Shown here one piece after another: positions 19,900 through 28,495 of a stretch of 64,000 nucleotides of DNA (its first letter is position 1; every line of letters starts with the position of its first letter). Source of the DNA: Maridesulfovibrio sp. (GTDB lineage Bacteria; Desulfobacterota; Desulfovibrionia; Desulfovibrionales; Desulfovibrionaceae); NCBI RefSeq assembly GCF_963677005.1, contig NZ_OY781616.1, positions 2,228,766-2,292,765 on the forward strand, written 5' to 3'. Under the pieces are notes generated by a model. The model saw nothing but the letters and a program-made list of their open reading frames with translations. It was not told the DNA's origin and made no database searches. A program made the position numbers and the translations under genes.

Positions 19900-19945
19900 C
19901 CTATAACAAAAAACGTTGATCATACCTAATTTACAGGAAAACGGG

Positions 19946-19978
19946 AAAAAAGGAGGACTTGACCGGTCCTCCTTTTTT
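19946..19978 (+). terminator. Rho-independent terminator after second zraP-like gene
   Basis: Stem GGAGGAC (19952-19958) with GTCCTCC (19966-19972), 7-nt loop, preceded by six A and followed by six T, so it could act in both directions. It separates the second zraP-like gene from the membrane protein and two-component genes. Confidence 0.85.
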
Positions 19979-20047
19979 AATGAAAAATATTCCAAATGCA
20001 GGACGACATGGGTTAGTATGCTCGGAACAAAAGACAAGGAGAAGCGC

Positions 20048-20908
20048 ATGTTCAGAAAAATCACCTCACTTACCAGTTTTTTTTCCATCATCGTACTGAC
20101 CATAACCAGCATAGTCCTATACATAGTTCCGCATGGACGGGTGGCCTACTGGGCAGACTGGACCCTGCTGGGTCTGAGCAAAGACCAGTGGGGCGACATA
20201 CATATCTGCACCGGGGTACTTTTCCTCGCAGCCTCCATCCTGCACATCTGGCTGAACTGGAAACCGATTATCGCCTACCTCAGGAAGAAGGCCGGAGCAG
20301 CCAACTTTTCATCACCGGCTTTTTTCATAAGCCTTGCCATTACCCTGTTCGTTGCCGTCGGGGCCCTTGCGGGTCTGCCGCCCATGCGGCAGGTTCTGGA
20401 ATTTTCAAGCAGCATCAAAATGAACGGAGAACTTAAATACGGTGCCCCGCCATACGGACACGCGGAACTCAGTTCACTGGCGGTTTTCTGCAAAAGAACC
20501 GGGCTGGATGTGCAAAAGGCCGCAGAGTCGCTCAAGAATGCGGGGGTCAAACTCGCTTCTCCGGGTGAAACGATAATTTCCATTGCAGGAAAGGCCGGGA
20601 TTACACCTAAAGAACTCCATGCAATAATGCTCAAAGATCAGCCCGAGGCGGTGGAAGCGGCTGTTCCTGCCCATGAACCCGGCTCCACCATGAAAAGCGG
20701 AAGCGCTGGCGTAACCGGCGGAGGTTCCGGAATCGGGCGCATGTCCCTTGAAATGTACTGCAGCCGGAACAACCTCGATCTTGATACGGCCTTGGGAATA
20801 CTGAGAGAAAAGGGGGCCGTGGTTGACAAGTCCACCACCATTCGAGAAATTGCCGGAATGCTGGGTCTGAGTTCTCCGCGCGAGATCGGAGCGCTGCTCA
20901 ACCCTTAA
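20048..20908 (+). CDS. DUF4405-type membrane protein with two C-terminal tandem repeats
   Basis: A 286-residue protein. The N-terminal half has about three membrane segments with histidines at helix ends (DIHICTG, ILHIWLNW), the pattern of DUF4405/cytochrome b561-like proteins that may bind heme b. The soluble C-terminal half holds two copies of a ~55-residue unit, about 140-195 and 230-285, sharing SL..(F/Y)C.R..LD...A...L...G, TI..IAG and a P.E(L/I).A(M/L)L ending. ATG 20048 has AAGGAG 6 nt upstream; an upstream ATG (20018) is less likely. It lies 21 nt before the sensor kinase, suggesting one operon. Redox or sensing function is inference. Confidence 0.7.
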   Translation: MFRKITSLTSFFSIIVLTITSIVLYIVPHGRVAYWADWTLLGLSKDQWGDIHICTGVLFLAASILHIWLNWKPIIAYLRKKAGAANFSSPAFFISLAITLFVAVGALAGLPPMRQVLEFSSSIKMNGELKYGAPPYGHAELSSLAVFCKRTGLDVQKAAESLKNAGVKLASPGETIISIAGKAGITPKELHAIMLKDQPEAVEAAVPAHEPGSTMKSGSAGVTGGGSGIGRMSLEMYCSRNNLDLDTALGILREKGAVVDKSTTIREIAGMLGLSSPREIGALLNP

Positions 20909-20929
20909 AGATGTAACCAAGCCGTTTAA

Positions 20930-22675
20930 ATGGAATTAAGCTTAAGAAAATCGCATAAACTGCCTCTTACACTGGCTCTCCTGGCCCTGGTACTCCTCGG
21001 GGCCGGGAGCCTTTACCTTACCTGGCACAACCTGCGCCAGATGCACCAGACAGTTTTCGAGCACATGCTGCTTTCGGCCCGCTCCATAGCAAGGGGGCTG
21101 GATATCCAGTTGGTAGAGGGAGCAAGAAGAATGCGCCGTCCCGGAGGTCCGGGTGGCCCCGGCGGTCCCGGAATGCGCAACAGGCGCATGCCGGAGGCAT
21201 TGCTTCCTGAAGCCCGGGAACTGTTCAAGGAAATGGTTGCACAGGGCGATCTGCTCTACATCGCCCTTTACGGTCCGGACATGAAGCCGCTGCTGGTGGT
21301 GGAACAGGACGACATTAAATTCGACCCTCCGGTCGGGCTGTTCGGGATGATCGACTCCATGCGTGAATCCAGCACCCCGGTCATGATAGGCAACAGACCG
21401 GCCCTGCTTTACGGAACAATAGGCCAGCCCATGCTGCTGCGCATCTACGGACATTCCCAGTACAGGATGCTGCCGCCGCAAAGCCAGACCACCTACCTGC
21501 TTCTGGGACTCAATGCCGAAAAACATCTGCGCCAGTTCAAACAGTACCGCCGTGCGGCCCTGCTCCAGACCGGATACATATTTCTGGCCGGGTTCGTGCT
21601 CTGGCTGCTGGCCGTGGCTTATTTCCAGCGCAGGGAACAGGGCAGCAAACTGACCAGACTCGAAAGCTTTCAGGCAAACCTGCTGGACAACATGCCGGAC
21701 GGCCTGCTCACCCTGTCCACCGGCGGAACCATACTTGCCGCCAACGGTTCGGCCCATAAACTGCTGGACAGTCCGGCGGATAAAGCTCTGGTCGGAATGA
21801 ACTGGAACGATTTTTCATATGAAAGTCTGCAGAAGTTCCGCCGGGACAACGTGATCTGGGAACATGCTCTACTGAGCGGGAAAAGTCTGGAATTCATTTT
21901 TTTCCCATATTTCGAAAGCATGGACGAAAAACGGACCATGATCATAATCCGTGACCGGACCGATATCGCAGATCTGGAGGAAGACCTCTACGAAGCCAGA
22001 AGACTGGCCTCGATAGGCTCTCTGGCTGCCGGAGTGGCCCATGAAATCCGCAACCCACTGAGCTCGCTGCGCGGGTTCGCACAGCTTTTTGCCGACAGGT
22101 TTCATGACGAACCGCCCTACGGAACATACGCCACCACCATGCTGCAGGAAGCCGACCGGCTGAACAGGGTCGTCACGGACCTGCTCTACCTGTCCAGACC
22201 GCACGACCTTAAACCGGAACAGCTGGACCTGAAGGATCTCTGCGACTCCATGCAGACCCTCATGGGCTTTGACCTTGAACACAAGGGAGCCGAGATTGAC
22301 ACCGGACTGGAAACGGACACGGTCTACGCCGATCCTGACGGAATAAGGCAGGTTATGCTGAATCTTCTGGTAAACAGCCTTGACGCCGTGCCGCAGGATG
22401 AGGGACTGATATCCATAAGCGCAAAGGAAAGCGGAAACGGAGTCTGGATAAACATCTGCGACAACGGACCGGGAATGCCCGAAGAAATCCGCAAGCACGC
22501 ACTTGAGCCGTTCTTCACGGACAAACCCAAGGGAACAGGGCTGGGACTGGCCATAGTCAACACTATCATGCGAGGACACAGCGGCCGCGTGACCATTTCA
22601 GGACACGACAACTCGGAACCCAGAACCGGAACCTGCGTGAAACTATTTTTTCCCAATCCCCGCAGTGAGGAATAA
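20930..22675 (+). CDS. Membrane sensor histidine kinase (ZraS/NtrB-like)
   Basis: A 581-residue kinase. TM1 is about residues 11-31 and TM2 about 213-232; the periplasmic sensor between them contains a Gly-Pro tract (RRPGGPGGPGGPG, near residue 68). A PAS domain (about 245-345) precedes HisKA with the phosphoacceptor H371 in AAGVAHEIRNPLSSL. The HATPase domain has NLLVNSLDAV (N box), DNGPGMP (G1) and GTGLGLAI (G2). It is followed after 3 nt by its response regulator. The neighbouring zraP-like genes suggest a ZraS-type envelope or metal-stress sensor, with the periplasmic proteins possibly acting on it. The ligand cannot be read from sequence. Confidence 0.88.
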   Translation: MELSLRKSHKLPLTLALLALVLLGAGSLYLTWHNLRQMHQTVFEHMLLSARSIARGLDIQLVEGARRMRRPGGPGGPGGPGMRNRRMPEALLPEARELFKEMVAQGDLLYIALYGPDMKPLLVVEQDDIKFDPPVGLFGMIDSMRESSTPVMIGNRPALLYGTIGQPMLLRIYGHSQYRMLPPQSQTTYLLLGLNAEKHLRQFKQYRRAALLQTGYIFLAGFVLWLLAVAYFQRREQGSKLTRLESFQANLLDNMPDGLLTLSTGGTILAANGSAHKLLDSPADKALVGMNWNDFSYESLQKFRRDNVIWEHALLSGKSLEFIFFPYFESMDEKRTMIIIRDRTDIADLEEDLYEARRLASIGSLAAGVAHEIRNPLSSLRGFAQLFADRFHDEPPYGTYATTMLQEADRLNRVVTDLLYLSRPHDLKPEQLDLKDLCDSMQTLMGFDLEHKGAEIDTGLETDTVYADPDGIRQVMLNLLVNSLDAVPQDEGLISISAKESGNGVWINICDNGPGMPEEIRKHALEPFFTDKPKGTGLGLAIVNTIMRGHSGRVTISGHDNSEPRTGTCVKLFFPNPRSEE

Positions 22676-22678
22676 TTT

Positions 22679-24082
22679 ATGAGCGACAACACCAAAACAG
22701 CACTCATTGTGGATGACGAACCGCCACTGCGCATGCTGATACGGGCCGTGCTGGAAGGTGACGGCTGGACAGTGCACGAAGCGGCCTCCGGAGAACAGGC
22801 ACTTGAAATGGTGACCGGACTGGAACTCAATGCCGCGTTGATCGACATGCGCATGGACGGCATGGACGGCATGGCCCTGCTCAAAGAACTGAACACGATT
22901 TTTCCGGGACTCCCGGTCATAATGCTGACCGCGTACGGGAACGTCAACTCTGCTGTTGTGGCCATGAAACAGGGGGCCTTCGACTACCTGACCAAGCCAG
23001 CCGACAACGAGGAACTGAAAGCGGTAATGAACAAGGCTCTGGACTACTCAAGGCTGATTGATGAAAATGAGCGGTTGAAATCAGCAGCCGGTGTCGGCGG
23101 AGAAATGATCGGCAGCACACGGGGCATGCGCAATGTCAAGGAACTCATTGAACAGGCCGGGCCTTCCGAAGCCACAATCCTTGTGCTTGGAGAATCCGGA
23201 ACAGGAAAGGAACTGGTGGCCGAAGGACTGCACCGGGCCAGCCTGAGAGCCGACAAACCGCTGATCAAGGTCAACTGTGCGGCTCTCCCGGCAGACCTGC
23301 TTGAAAGCGAACTTTTCGGTTACGTTAAAGGGGCCTTTACAGGAGCCAACACCAACAAGCCGGGCCGGTTTCAGCTGGCTTCCGGCGGAACACTGTTTCT
23401 GGACGAGATCGGTGAAATGGACCCTGTGCTTCAGGCCAAGATACTGCGGGCACTACAGGAAAAAGTTGTGGAACCGCTGGGCAGTGTCTCTCCGGTGGAA
23501 ACAGACGTGCGCATAATCGCCGCCACCAACCGCGACCTGAAAAAGGAAGTGGAACAAGGAAATTTCCGCGAAGACCTATACTACCGGTTGAGCGTGCTTG
23601 AAATCCGCATCCCCCCCCTGCGCGAAAGGATAGGCGACCTTCCCGCGCTTGCGGCTCATCTGCTTGAAAAGCTCGGCCGCAAGAACAACAAGAAAGTCCG
23701 CTCCGTAAGTCCGGCATTTCTGGACTGTCTGGCCCGCTACGACTGGCCGGGCAATGTGCGCGAACTGGAAAACGTGCTTGAACGGGCGATTATACTGAGC
23801 CGCAGTGAAATTCTGGGACCGGAACTCCTGCCGCCGCAGGTCCGCAACCATGTTCCGGCCACCGCAGCAAAGCCGGACACAGAACCAGCTCAGGAAACCG
23901 AAGATAAAATTTCATCAGTTCCCGGCCCTGGTCCGGCCTCACTGGATGATGCCGAACGTCAGGCTCTTATCGCCGCGCTGGAAGCCAATCAGCACCACCG
24001 TGAACGTACTGCCGACGCACTTGGAATCAGCCGCCGGACCCTGCAATACAAACTCAAGAAATACGGCCTGACCCGCCGCTGA
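22679..24082 (+). CDS. Sigma-54-dependent response regulator (ZraR/NtrC family)
   Basis: A 467-residue enhancer-binding protein. The receiver domain (1-120) has the acidic pair at residues 12-14 and phosphoacceptor D56 (LIDMRMDGMDG). The AAA+ domain (about 140-370) has Walker A GESGTGKE, the sigma-54 contact loop GAFTGA, GGTLFLDEIGEM (Walker B) and the sensor region. The C-terminal Fis-type HTH is RTADALGISRRTLQYKLKKYGL-like, at about 445-467. Partner of the kinase just upstream. It is the natural activator of the two sigma-54 promoters at 18418 and 19334, probably through the TTGTGCA clusters. Confidence 0.92.
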   Translation: MSDNTKTALIVDDEPPLRMLIRAVLEGDGWTVHEAASGEQALEMVTGLELNAALIDMRMDGMDGMALLKELNTIFPGLPVIMLTAYGNVNSAVVAMKQGAFDYLTKPADNEELKAVMNKALDYSRLIDENERLKSAAGVGGEMIGSTRGMRNVKELIEQAGPSEATILVLGESGTGKELVAEGLHRASLRADKPLIKVNCAALPADLLESELFGYVKGAFTGANTNKPGRFQLASGGTLFLDEIGEMDPVLQAKILRALQEKVVEPLGSVSPVETDVRIIAATNRDLKKEVEQGNFREDLYYRLSVLEIRIPPLRERIGDLPALAAHLLEKLGRKNNKKVRSVSPAFLDCLARYDWPGNVRELENVLERAIILSRSEILGPELLPPQVRNHVPATAAKPDTEPAQETEDKISSVPGPGPASLDDAERQALIAALEANQHHRERTADALGISRRTLQYKLKKYGLTRR

Positions 24083-24221
24083 CCACAAGAAAAATCAGAC
24101 AGTTAAGATTGTGCCGGATGCACGGCGCAGGCAAAGGCATGGAACGATGCGTAGATAGACATACGTTAGTTTCATGCTTTTTTGCATCAACGCTGCACAC
24201 AGTACTTTACCAGCAATTTTT

Positions 24222-24262
24222 CAAGGCCTGAAGCAGGCTGCTTCCCGGCCTTGTTTTCTTTC
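24222..24262 (+). terminator. Terminator downstream of the sigma-54 regulator gene
   Basis: CAAGGCC (24222-24228) pairs with GGCCTTG (24247-24253); inside it GAAGCA and TGCTTC form an apical helix. TTTTCTTT follows. It lies 140 nt after the stop of the regulator gene. Confidence 0.75.
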
Positions 24263-24506
24263 CGGACAAAATTTTATCCTGCCCTGAATCCTCCGTCATA
24301 CCAGCCGCTATTATCACCTGTTATCTCTGATACGGGGCGATCGCTCAGCATGATATATTTTTGTCATGATTATATTTCAATTCGTTGATGAATAAGAAAA
24401 ATTTCAGTATATTCAAAAATTTTTCAATCTTATTTGACACAACAATAGATTTTATCTACCCTAAAAACTTCTGACATATAATTCTAAAACACAAAGCGCA
24501 AACATC

Positions 24507-24554
24507 AAACTCGTTTTTGACCGCTTACCGACAACGGTCAAAAACAAGTTTTTG
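24507..24554 (+). repeat. Compound inverted repeat with alternative stems upstream of proV
   Basis: Left arm 24507-24523 pairs with 24535-24551 (17 positions, one mismatch; core GTTTTTGACCG/CGGTCAAAAAC, loop of 11). The CAAAAAC arm at 24539-24545 can instead pair with GTTTTTG at 24548-24554 over a 2-nt loop. The two helices exclude each other, the geometry of an attenuator. There is no U-run directly after. It could also be a DNA operator. Confidence 0.5.
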
Positions 24555-24849
24555 CTTTGGAAAAACCAGAAATATAGACACTGTTTTTTTTCATTGTAAA
24601 AACTGCATTTCCTGCAAGTATCATTAAAGAACACTGTAACACTAACAAACTGCATAGAAAAATGCATTCAGAAGCACACTACTACATTATTATGACAGTT
24701 TCCGACACATTGGAAGTCAACCCCGATTCCGCACCGGAAAAAATCCCAGTCCTGCTCTCTTCCTCGCCTGCTGTCAGATCCGGCAATTAGTTTTCACCAC
24801 AGCTAAGAAAACACGAGGACCGTGTTTAGTTTTAATAAACGGAGAGTTT

Positions 24850-26046
24850 ATGGAAAAAATCCGCGTTGAAAATCTATACAAAATTTTCGGCCCTACCCCC
24901 AAAAAAATTATTCCCATGCTTGAAAAAGGGGCAACCAAAGAAGAAATCATGAAAAAAACCCGGCATGGTGTCGGGGTAAACAATGCTTCGTTCTCTGTTG
25001 ACGAAGGAGAAATCGTGGTGGTCATGGGCCTCTCGGGAAGCGGGAAGTCCACGCTGGTGCGCTGCATAAACAGGCTGATCGAGCCTACCGGAGGCAAGAT
25101 CTTCATTGACGGTCAGGATATTTCCCGCATCGGGAAGGAAGAGTTGCGCAAGGTCAGACTGGAAAAGCTGGGCATGGTTTTCCAGAATTTCGCCCTGTTC
25201 CCCCACCGCACCGTGCTCAAGAACACGGAATACGGCCTGGAAATAGGAAACGTGGACCCGTCAGAACGGAAACAAAAAGCAATGGAAGCGCTTGAGCTTG
25301 TAGGGCTGGGCGGCTGGGCGGATTCATATCCGGCACAGCTTTCCGGCGGCATGCAGCAGAGGGTAGGTCTGGCCAGAGCCCTTGCCCTTGACCCGGACAT
25401 ACTGTTGATGGACGAAGCGTTCAGCGCCCTCGACCCGCTGATACGGCGCGACATGCAGGACGAACTGATCAATCTGCAGGAAAGAATGCAGAAGACCATT
25501 GTCTTCATCAGCCATGATCTGGATGAAGCTCTCAAAATCGGAGACCGCATAGTCCTCATGAAAAACGGTGAAATAGTGCAGACCGGGACTCCGGAAGAAA
25601 TTCTGACCGAACCGGCAGATGATTACGTGCGCCGATTCGTGGAGGATGTGGACATCACCAAGGTACTTACCGCCGAATCGGTAATGAAAAAAACCGAGGC
25701 CGTAGCATACATCAAGACCGACGGACCTAGAGCAGCGCTTAGAAAAATGCGCAAAAACAATATCTCCAGCCTGTTCGTGCTCAACGAGCACCATCGGCTG
25801 ATAGGAATAGTAAGCGCAGCGGAATGCGCCGGTCTCGTGGAGAACGGCGGCAAGGATTTGAGAACCGTCATGCGCACTGAATACCAGTCCGTGAACCCGG
25901 ATACTCCGGCGCAGGAACTCTTCAATATCATGCAGGACCGCATTGCACCTCTGCCGGTCATAGATGAAACCGACAAACTCAAAGGGGTAATCGTCAGGGG
26001 AGCACTTATCGGAGCCCTGGCGGAAAGAGGAGGCGACAACGAATGA
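24850..26046 (+). CDS. proV: Glycine betaine/proline ABC transporter ATP-binding protein (ProV/OpuAA)
   Basis: ATPase subunit of an osmoprotectant importer (398 residues). The N-terminal leader typical of ProV (YKIFGPTPKKIIPMLEKG) precedes Walker A GLSGSGKST (about 59-67), signature LSGGMQQRVGLARAL and Walker B ILLMDEAFSALDP. The C-terminal part (about 285-395) is a tandem CBS module, which in OpuA-type transporters senses ionic strength. GGAGAG lies upstream of ATG 24850. The stop overlaps proW by 4 nt (ATGA). With proW and proX it forms a complete ABC importer. Confidence 0.93.
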   Translation: MEKIRVENLYKIFGPTPKKIIPMLEKGATKEEIMKKTRHGVGVNNASFSVDEGEIVVVMGLSGSGKSTLVRCINRLIEPTGGKIFIDGQDISRIGKEELRKVRLEKLGMVFQNFALFPHRTVLKNTEYGLEIGNVDPSERKQKAMEALELVGLGGWADSYPAQLSGGMQQRVGLARALALDPDILLMDEAFSALDPLIRRDMQDELINLQERMQKTIVFISHDLDEALKIGDRIVLMKNGEIVQTGTPEEILTEPADDYVRRFVEDVDITKVLTAESVMKKTEAVAYIKTDGPRAALRKMRKNNISSLFVLNEHHRLIGIVSAAECAGLVENGGKDLRTVMRTEYQSVNPDTPAQELFNIMQDRIAPLPVIDETDKLKGVIVRGALIGALAERGGDNE

Positions 26047-26885
26047 TAATACCAAGAATTCCCGTAGGGGACGCCATAGAAACCGGAATCAATTTTCTGG
26101 TGGATCACTGTTCCTTTGCCACCAAGGCTTTCTCGGCAGTGCTGGAATCCGGGCTGGATATAATTGAAACGGCAATGAAAGCATGCCCGCCGTGGCTGCT
26201 CATCATACTGATCGGCCTGCTGACATGGCGGCTGGCAAAAAGCAAGCGCACTGCGATTTTCTCCATGGCCGGACTGCTGCTCATCTGGAACATGGGGCTT
26301 TGGAAAGCCACTGTCAGCACCATCTCTCTGGTCATTGTCTCAACCCTTCTGGCACTCATGATCGGCATTCCGGTCGGCATACTGGCGGCCATGAACCGTT
26401 ATGTCCACAAAACGGTCATGCCTGTGCTGGACGTGATGCAGACCATGCCCGCCTTTGTCTACCTTATCCCGGCTATTCCCTTTTTCGGGCTTGGAAAGGT
26501 GGCGGCCATATTTTCAACAATAATCTTTGCCATGCCTCCAGCCATCCGGCTGACCTGTCTAGGCATAAAACAGGTTCCGGAAGAACTGGTGGAGTGCGCC
26601 GAGGCTTTCGGCTCAACACGCTGGCAGAGACTGGTCAAACTTGAACTGCCCATCGCCACCCCGACCATTATGGCCGGAGTAAACCAGACCGTCATGCTGG
26701 CCCTTTCCATGGTTGTTATCGCCGCCATGATCGGAGCCAAAGGGCTTGGCGGAGAGGTCTGGAAAGCGATTCAGCGTTTGCAGATGGGCAAGGGATTCGA
26801 GGCCGGAATTGGCATTGTCATCGTGGCCATGATCATGGACCGCGTATTACAGAAAATAGGCTCCGGCAAAACAGGCCGGAACTAA
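26043..26885 (+). CDS. proW: Glycine betaine/proline ABC transporter permease (ProW/OpuAB)
   Basis: Inner-membrane permease of 280 residues with about six helices. The EAA loop that contacts the ATPase is visible as ECAEAFGSTRWQRLVKLELP. The family segment DVMQTMPAFVYLIPAIPFFGLG is present in the middle (about residues 122-143). It begins within the proV stop codon and is followed after 20 nt by the binding-protein gene. Confidence 0.93.
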   Translation: MIIPRIPVGDAIETGINFLVDHCSFATKAFSAVLESGLDIIETAMKACPPWLLIILIGLLTWRLAKSKRTAIFSMAGLLLIWNMGLWKATVSTISLVIVSTLLALMIGIPVGILAAMNRYVHKTVMPVLDVMQTMPAFVYLIPAIPFFGLGKVAAIFSTIIFAMPPAIRLTCLGIKQVPEELVECAEAFGSTRWQRLVKLELPIATPTIMAGVNQTVMLALSMVVIAAMIGAKGLGGEVWKAIQRLQMGKGFEAGIGIVIVAMIMDRVLQKIGSGKTGRN

Positions 26886-26905
26886 AAAACAAACGGGAGA
26901 CTCCA

Positions 26906-27760
26906 ATGAAAAGACTTTTCACCCTTATCCTTGCTGCCCTGCTTGTCGCGGCTTTTGCCGTACCTTCCTTTGCCGGAGACAAGAAAAAGGTCAAACTGGC
27001 ATATGTGGAATGGGACTGCGCAACAGCCACTACCAACGTCATCAAGGCTGTTCTGGAAGAGCGCATGGGTTACGAATGCGAGATCATCCCAGTGGCTGCC
27101 GCGGCCATGTGGCAGGCCGTCGGCACCGGCGATGTGGACGGAATGGCTACCGCGTGGCTGCCGGTTACGCATGCGGATTACCTGAAACGGGTCCAGAAAG
27201 ACGTTGTAAACCTCGGCCCGATAGTATCCGGCGCCAAACTGGGCTGGGCTGTTCCCGCGTATGTTACGGTTGATTCCATTGCCGACCTGAACAAGTATGC
27301 CGACAAATTCGATGGAAAAATCATCGGAATTGACCCCGGTGCCGGGCTGATGAAACTCTCCGAAGACGCAATGGCAGCATACGGCCTGGACAAATTTGAA
27401 CTCATGGAAGGTTCCGGCGCAACAATGACCGCAGCCCTCAACGATGCCATTAAAAACAACAAATGGGTCGTGGTCACCGCATGGTCACCGCACTGGATGT
27501 TCGGCCGCTGGGACCTCAAATATCTCAAGGACCCCAAGAAGATTCTCGGCGAGGAAGAAACCATAAACACGGTTGTCCGCAAAGGTCTCAAGAAGGATAT
27601 GCCCAAGGTATACAGCTTCCTCGACAAATTCGCCTGGAAAGACGCCGGCCAGCTCCAGATGGTCATGGCCTGGAACCAGGAAAAGGGAGCCGATCCTTAT
27701 GAAAACGCAAAACGTTTCATCAGGGAAAACAAGGCGCAGGTAGACTCCTGGCTCAAATAA
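26906..27760 (+). CDS. proX: Glycine betaine ABC transporter substrate-binding protein (ProX/OpuAC)
   Basis: Periplasmic binding protein of 284 residues with a signal peptide (cleavage probably after SFA, residue 23). The mature start KVKLAYVEWDCATATTNV matches the OpuAC/ProX family. Conserved aromatics occur at WLPVTHADY, YGLDKFELMEGSGATM and VVTAWSPHWMFGRWDL; aromatic boxes bind the trimethylammonium group. GGGAGA lies before ATG 26906. The gene ends 18 nt before a strong terminator. Betaine over choline or carnitine is a family-level inference. Confidence 0.92.
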   Translation: MKRLFTLILAALLVAAFAVPSFAGDKKKVKLAYVEWDCATATTNVIKAVLEERMGYECEIIPVAAAAMWQAVGTGDVDGMATAWLPVTHADYLKRVQKDVVNLGPIVSGAKLGWAVPAYVTVDSIADLNKYADKFDGKIIGIDPGAGLMKLSEDAMAAYGLDKFELMEGSGATMTAALNDAIKNNKWVVVTAWSPHWMFGRWDLKYLKDPKKILGEEETINTVVRKGLKKDMPKVYSFLDKFAWKDAGQLQMVMAWNQEKGADPYENAKRFIRENKAQVDSWLK

Positions 27761-27778
27761 GACTCCTTGTATGAAAAT

Positions 27779-27815
27779 AAAAACCCCGCTGCTCCTGTGG
27801 CGGGGTTTTTATTTT
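27779..27815 (+). terminator. Terminator of the proVWX operon
   Basis: AAAACCCCGC pairs with GCGGGGTTTT around an 8-9 nt loop, then a long T-rich tract (TTTATTTTTTATT). It lies just after the proX stop. Confidence 0.9.
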
Positions 27816-27954
27816 TTATTCTGCCGGGAAAAACAGATTTGGAATAATACGACTGTAATCGTGTGACAAATTGTCCCGGGCAACCTGCCGGGCAGGTTTG
27901 ACAACGGTGCCTAAAGGTCGTACTTGAGCCTGCATACCAAATGGAGGATTTACC

Positions 27955-28179
27955 ATGTACGACAAAGTCGAAGCCGCACTGGAAAAAGTCAGGCCCTTAT
28001 TGCAGGCCGACGGCGGCAACGTTGAACTCGTTGAGGTAACTGACAAAGGCATAGCCAAAGTCCGCATGCAGGGCGCATGCAAGGGCTGCCCCATGTCCCA
28101 GATCACTCTGAGAAACGCCATTGAACGCACGTTGCTCAAGGAGATACCTGAACTGAAAGGCGTGGAGCCCGCCGAATAA
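27955..28179 (+). CDS. Nfu-type iron-sulfur cluster scaffold/carrier protein (NifU C-terminal domain)
   Basis: A 74-residue stand-alone NifU C-terminal (Nfu) domain. The CxxC cluster ligand is GACKGCPMSQITL, preceded by RPLLQADGGNVELVEV, both diagnostic. Such proteins bind or transfer Fe-S clusters at a dimer interface. A GAGG precedes the ATG at 27955. It is transcribed separately from proVWX (terminator upstream) and followed by hairpins and a terminator. Confidence 0.9.
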   Translation: MYDKVEAALEKVRPLLQADGGNVELVEVTDKGIAKVRMQGACKGCPMSQITLRNAIERTLLKEIPELKGVEPAE

Positions 28180-28186
28180 AAATTAT

Positions 28187-28252
28187 CCGGCCGGGGCTGC
28201 CGGTCCCGGCCGGAGGCGTATAGCCGAGAGCACTCCAGAACCAGTCGGGTTC
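28187..28252 (+). other. Two GC-rich hairpins upstream of a terminator, possible structured RNA
   Basis: CCGGCCGGG (28187-28195) pairs perfectly with CCCGGCCGG (28205-28213). GAACC (28238-28242) pairs with GGTTC (28248-28252). Together with the terminator at 28259 they make three consecutive hairpins over about 100 nt in the gap between the Nfu gene and gltX. This could be an elaborate 3' UTR or a small RNA; I recognise no known family. Confidence 0.35.
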
Positions 28253-28258
28253 AGCACC

Positions 28259-28288
28259 GAAAACCGCCATCCAAGGCGGATTTTTTTG
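28259..28288 (+). terminator. Rho-independent terminator upstream of gltX
   Basis: CCGCC (28264-28268) pairs with GGCGG (28275-28279) over a 6-nt loop, with A-rich left flank and ATTTTTTT after. Confidence 0.85.
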
Positions 28289-28495
28289 CTTCCGGCCCAG
28301 CGGACAGATAAATTTTCGCCCCGCCGGACAGGATCGTCCCTTGGGGAACAGGGATTTTTACCCTATTCTTTTCCCGGCTCAAACAGAAAAACAACCACAT
28401 GTTTATTCCAGTCATTATACGACATGGCCGGAAACCTTCGGCAAGCTGCCGGTAAACAGGAACATGCGGCAAATTATATTTCAGGAGAAACCATC

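Larger units (their letters stand above)
24083..24849. other. AT-rich intergenic region between the regulator gene and proV
   Basis: About 770 nt without a credible gene, clearly more AT-rich than its surroundings. It holds the terminator at 24222-24262, a possible TTGACA -35 box at 24434 (with only a poor -10 around 24457), and the compound hairpin at 24507-24554. Short frames here have no ribosome binding sites or family features. Osmotic or other control of proVWX could reside here, but nothing proves it. Confidence 0.5.

Noticed and set aside
19900..20047. Third sigma-54 promoter before the DUF4405-kinase-regulator genes
   Set aside because: No TGGC-N10-GC arrangement is present after the terminator at 19946; TGGGTTAGTATGC has the wrong spacing.
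28187..28260. Possible tRNA, because of a GGTTC arm and GC-rich stems
   Set aside because: No seven-base acceptor stem, anticodon arm or CCA-side pairing can be arranged on either strand.
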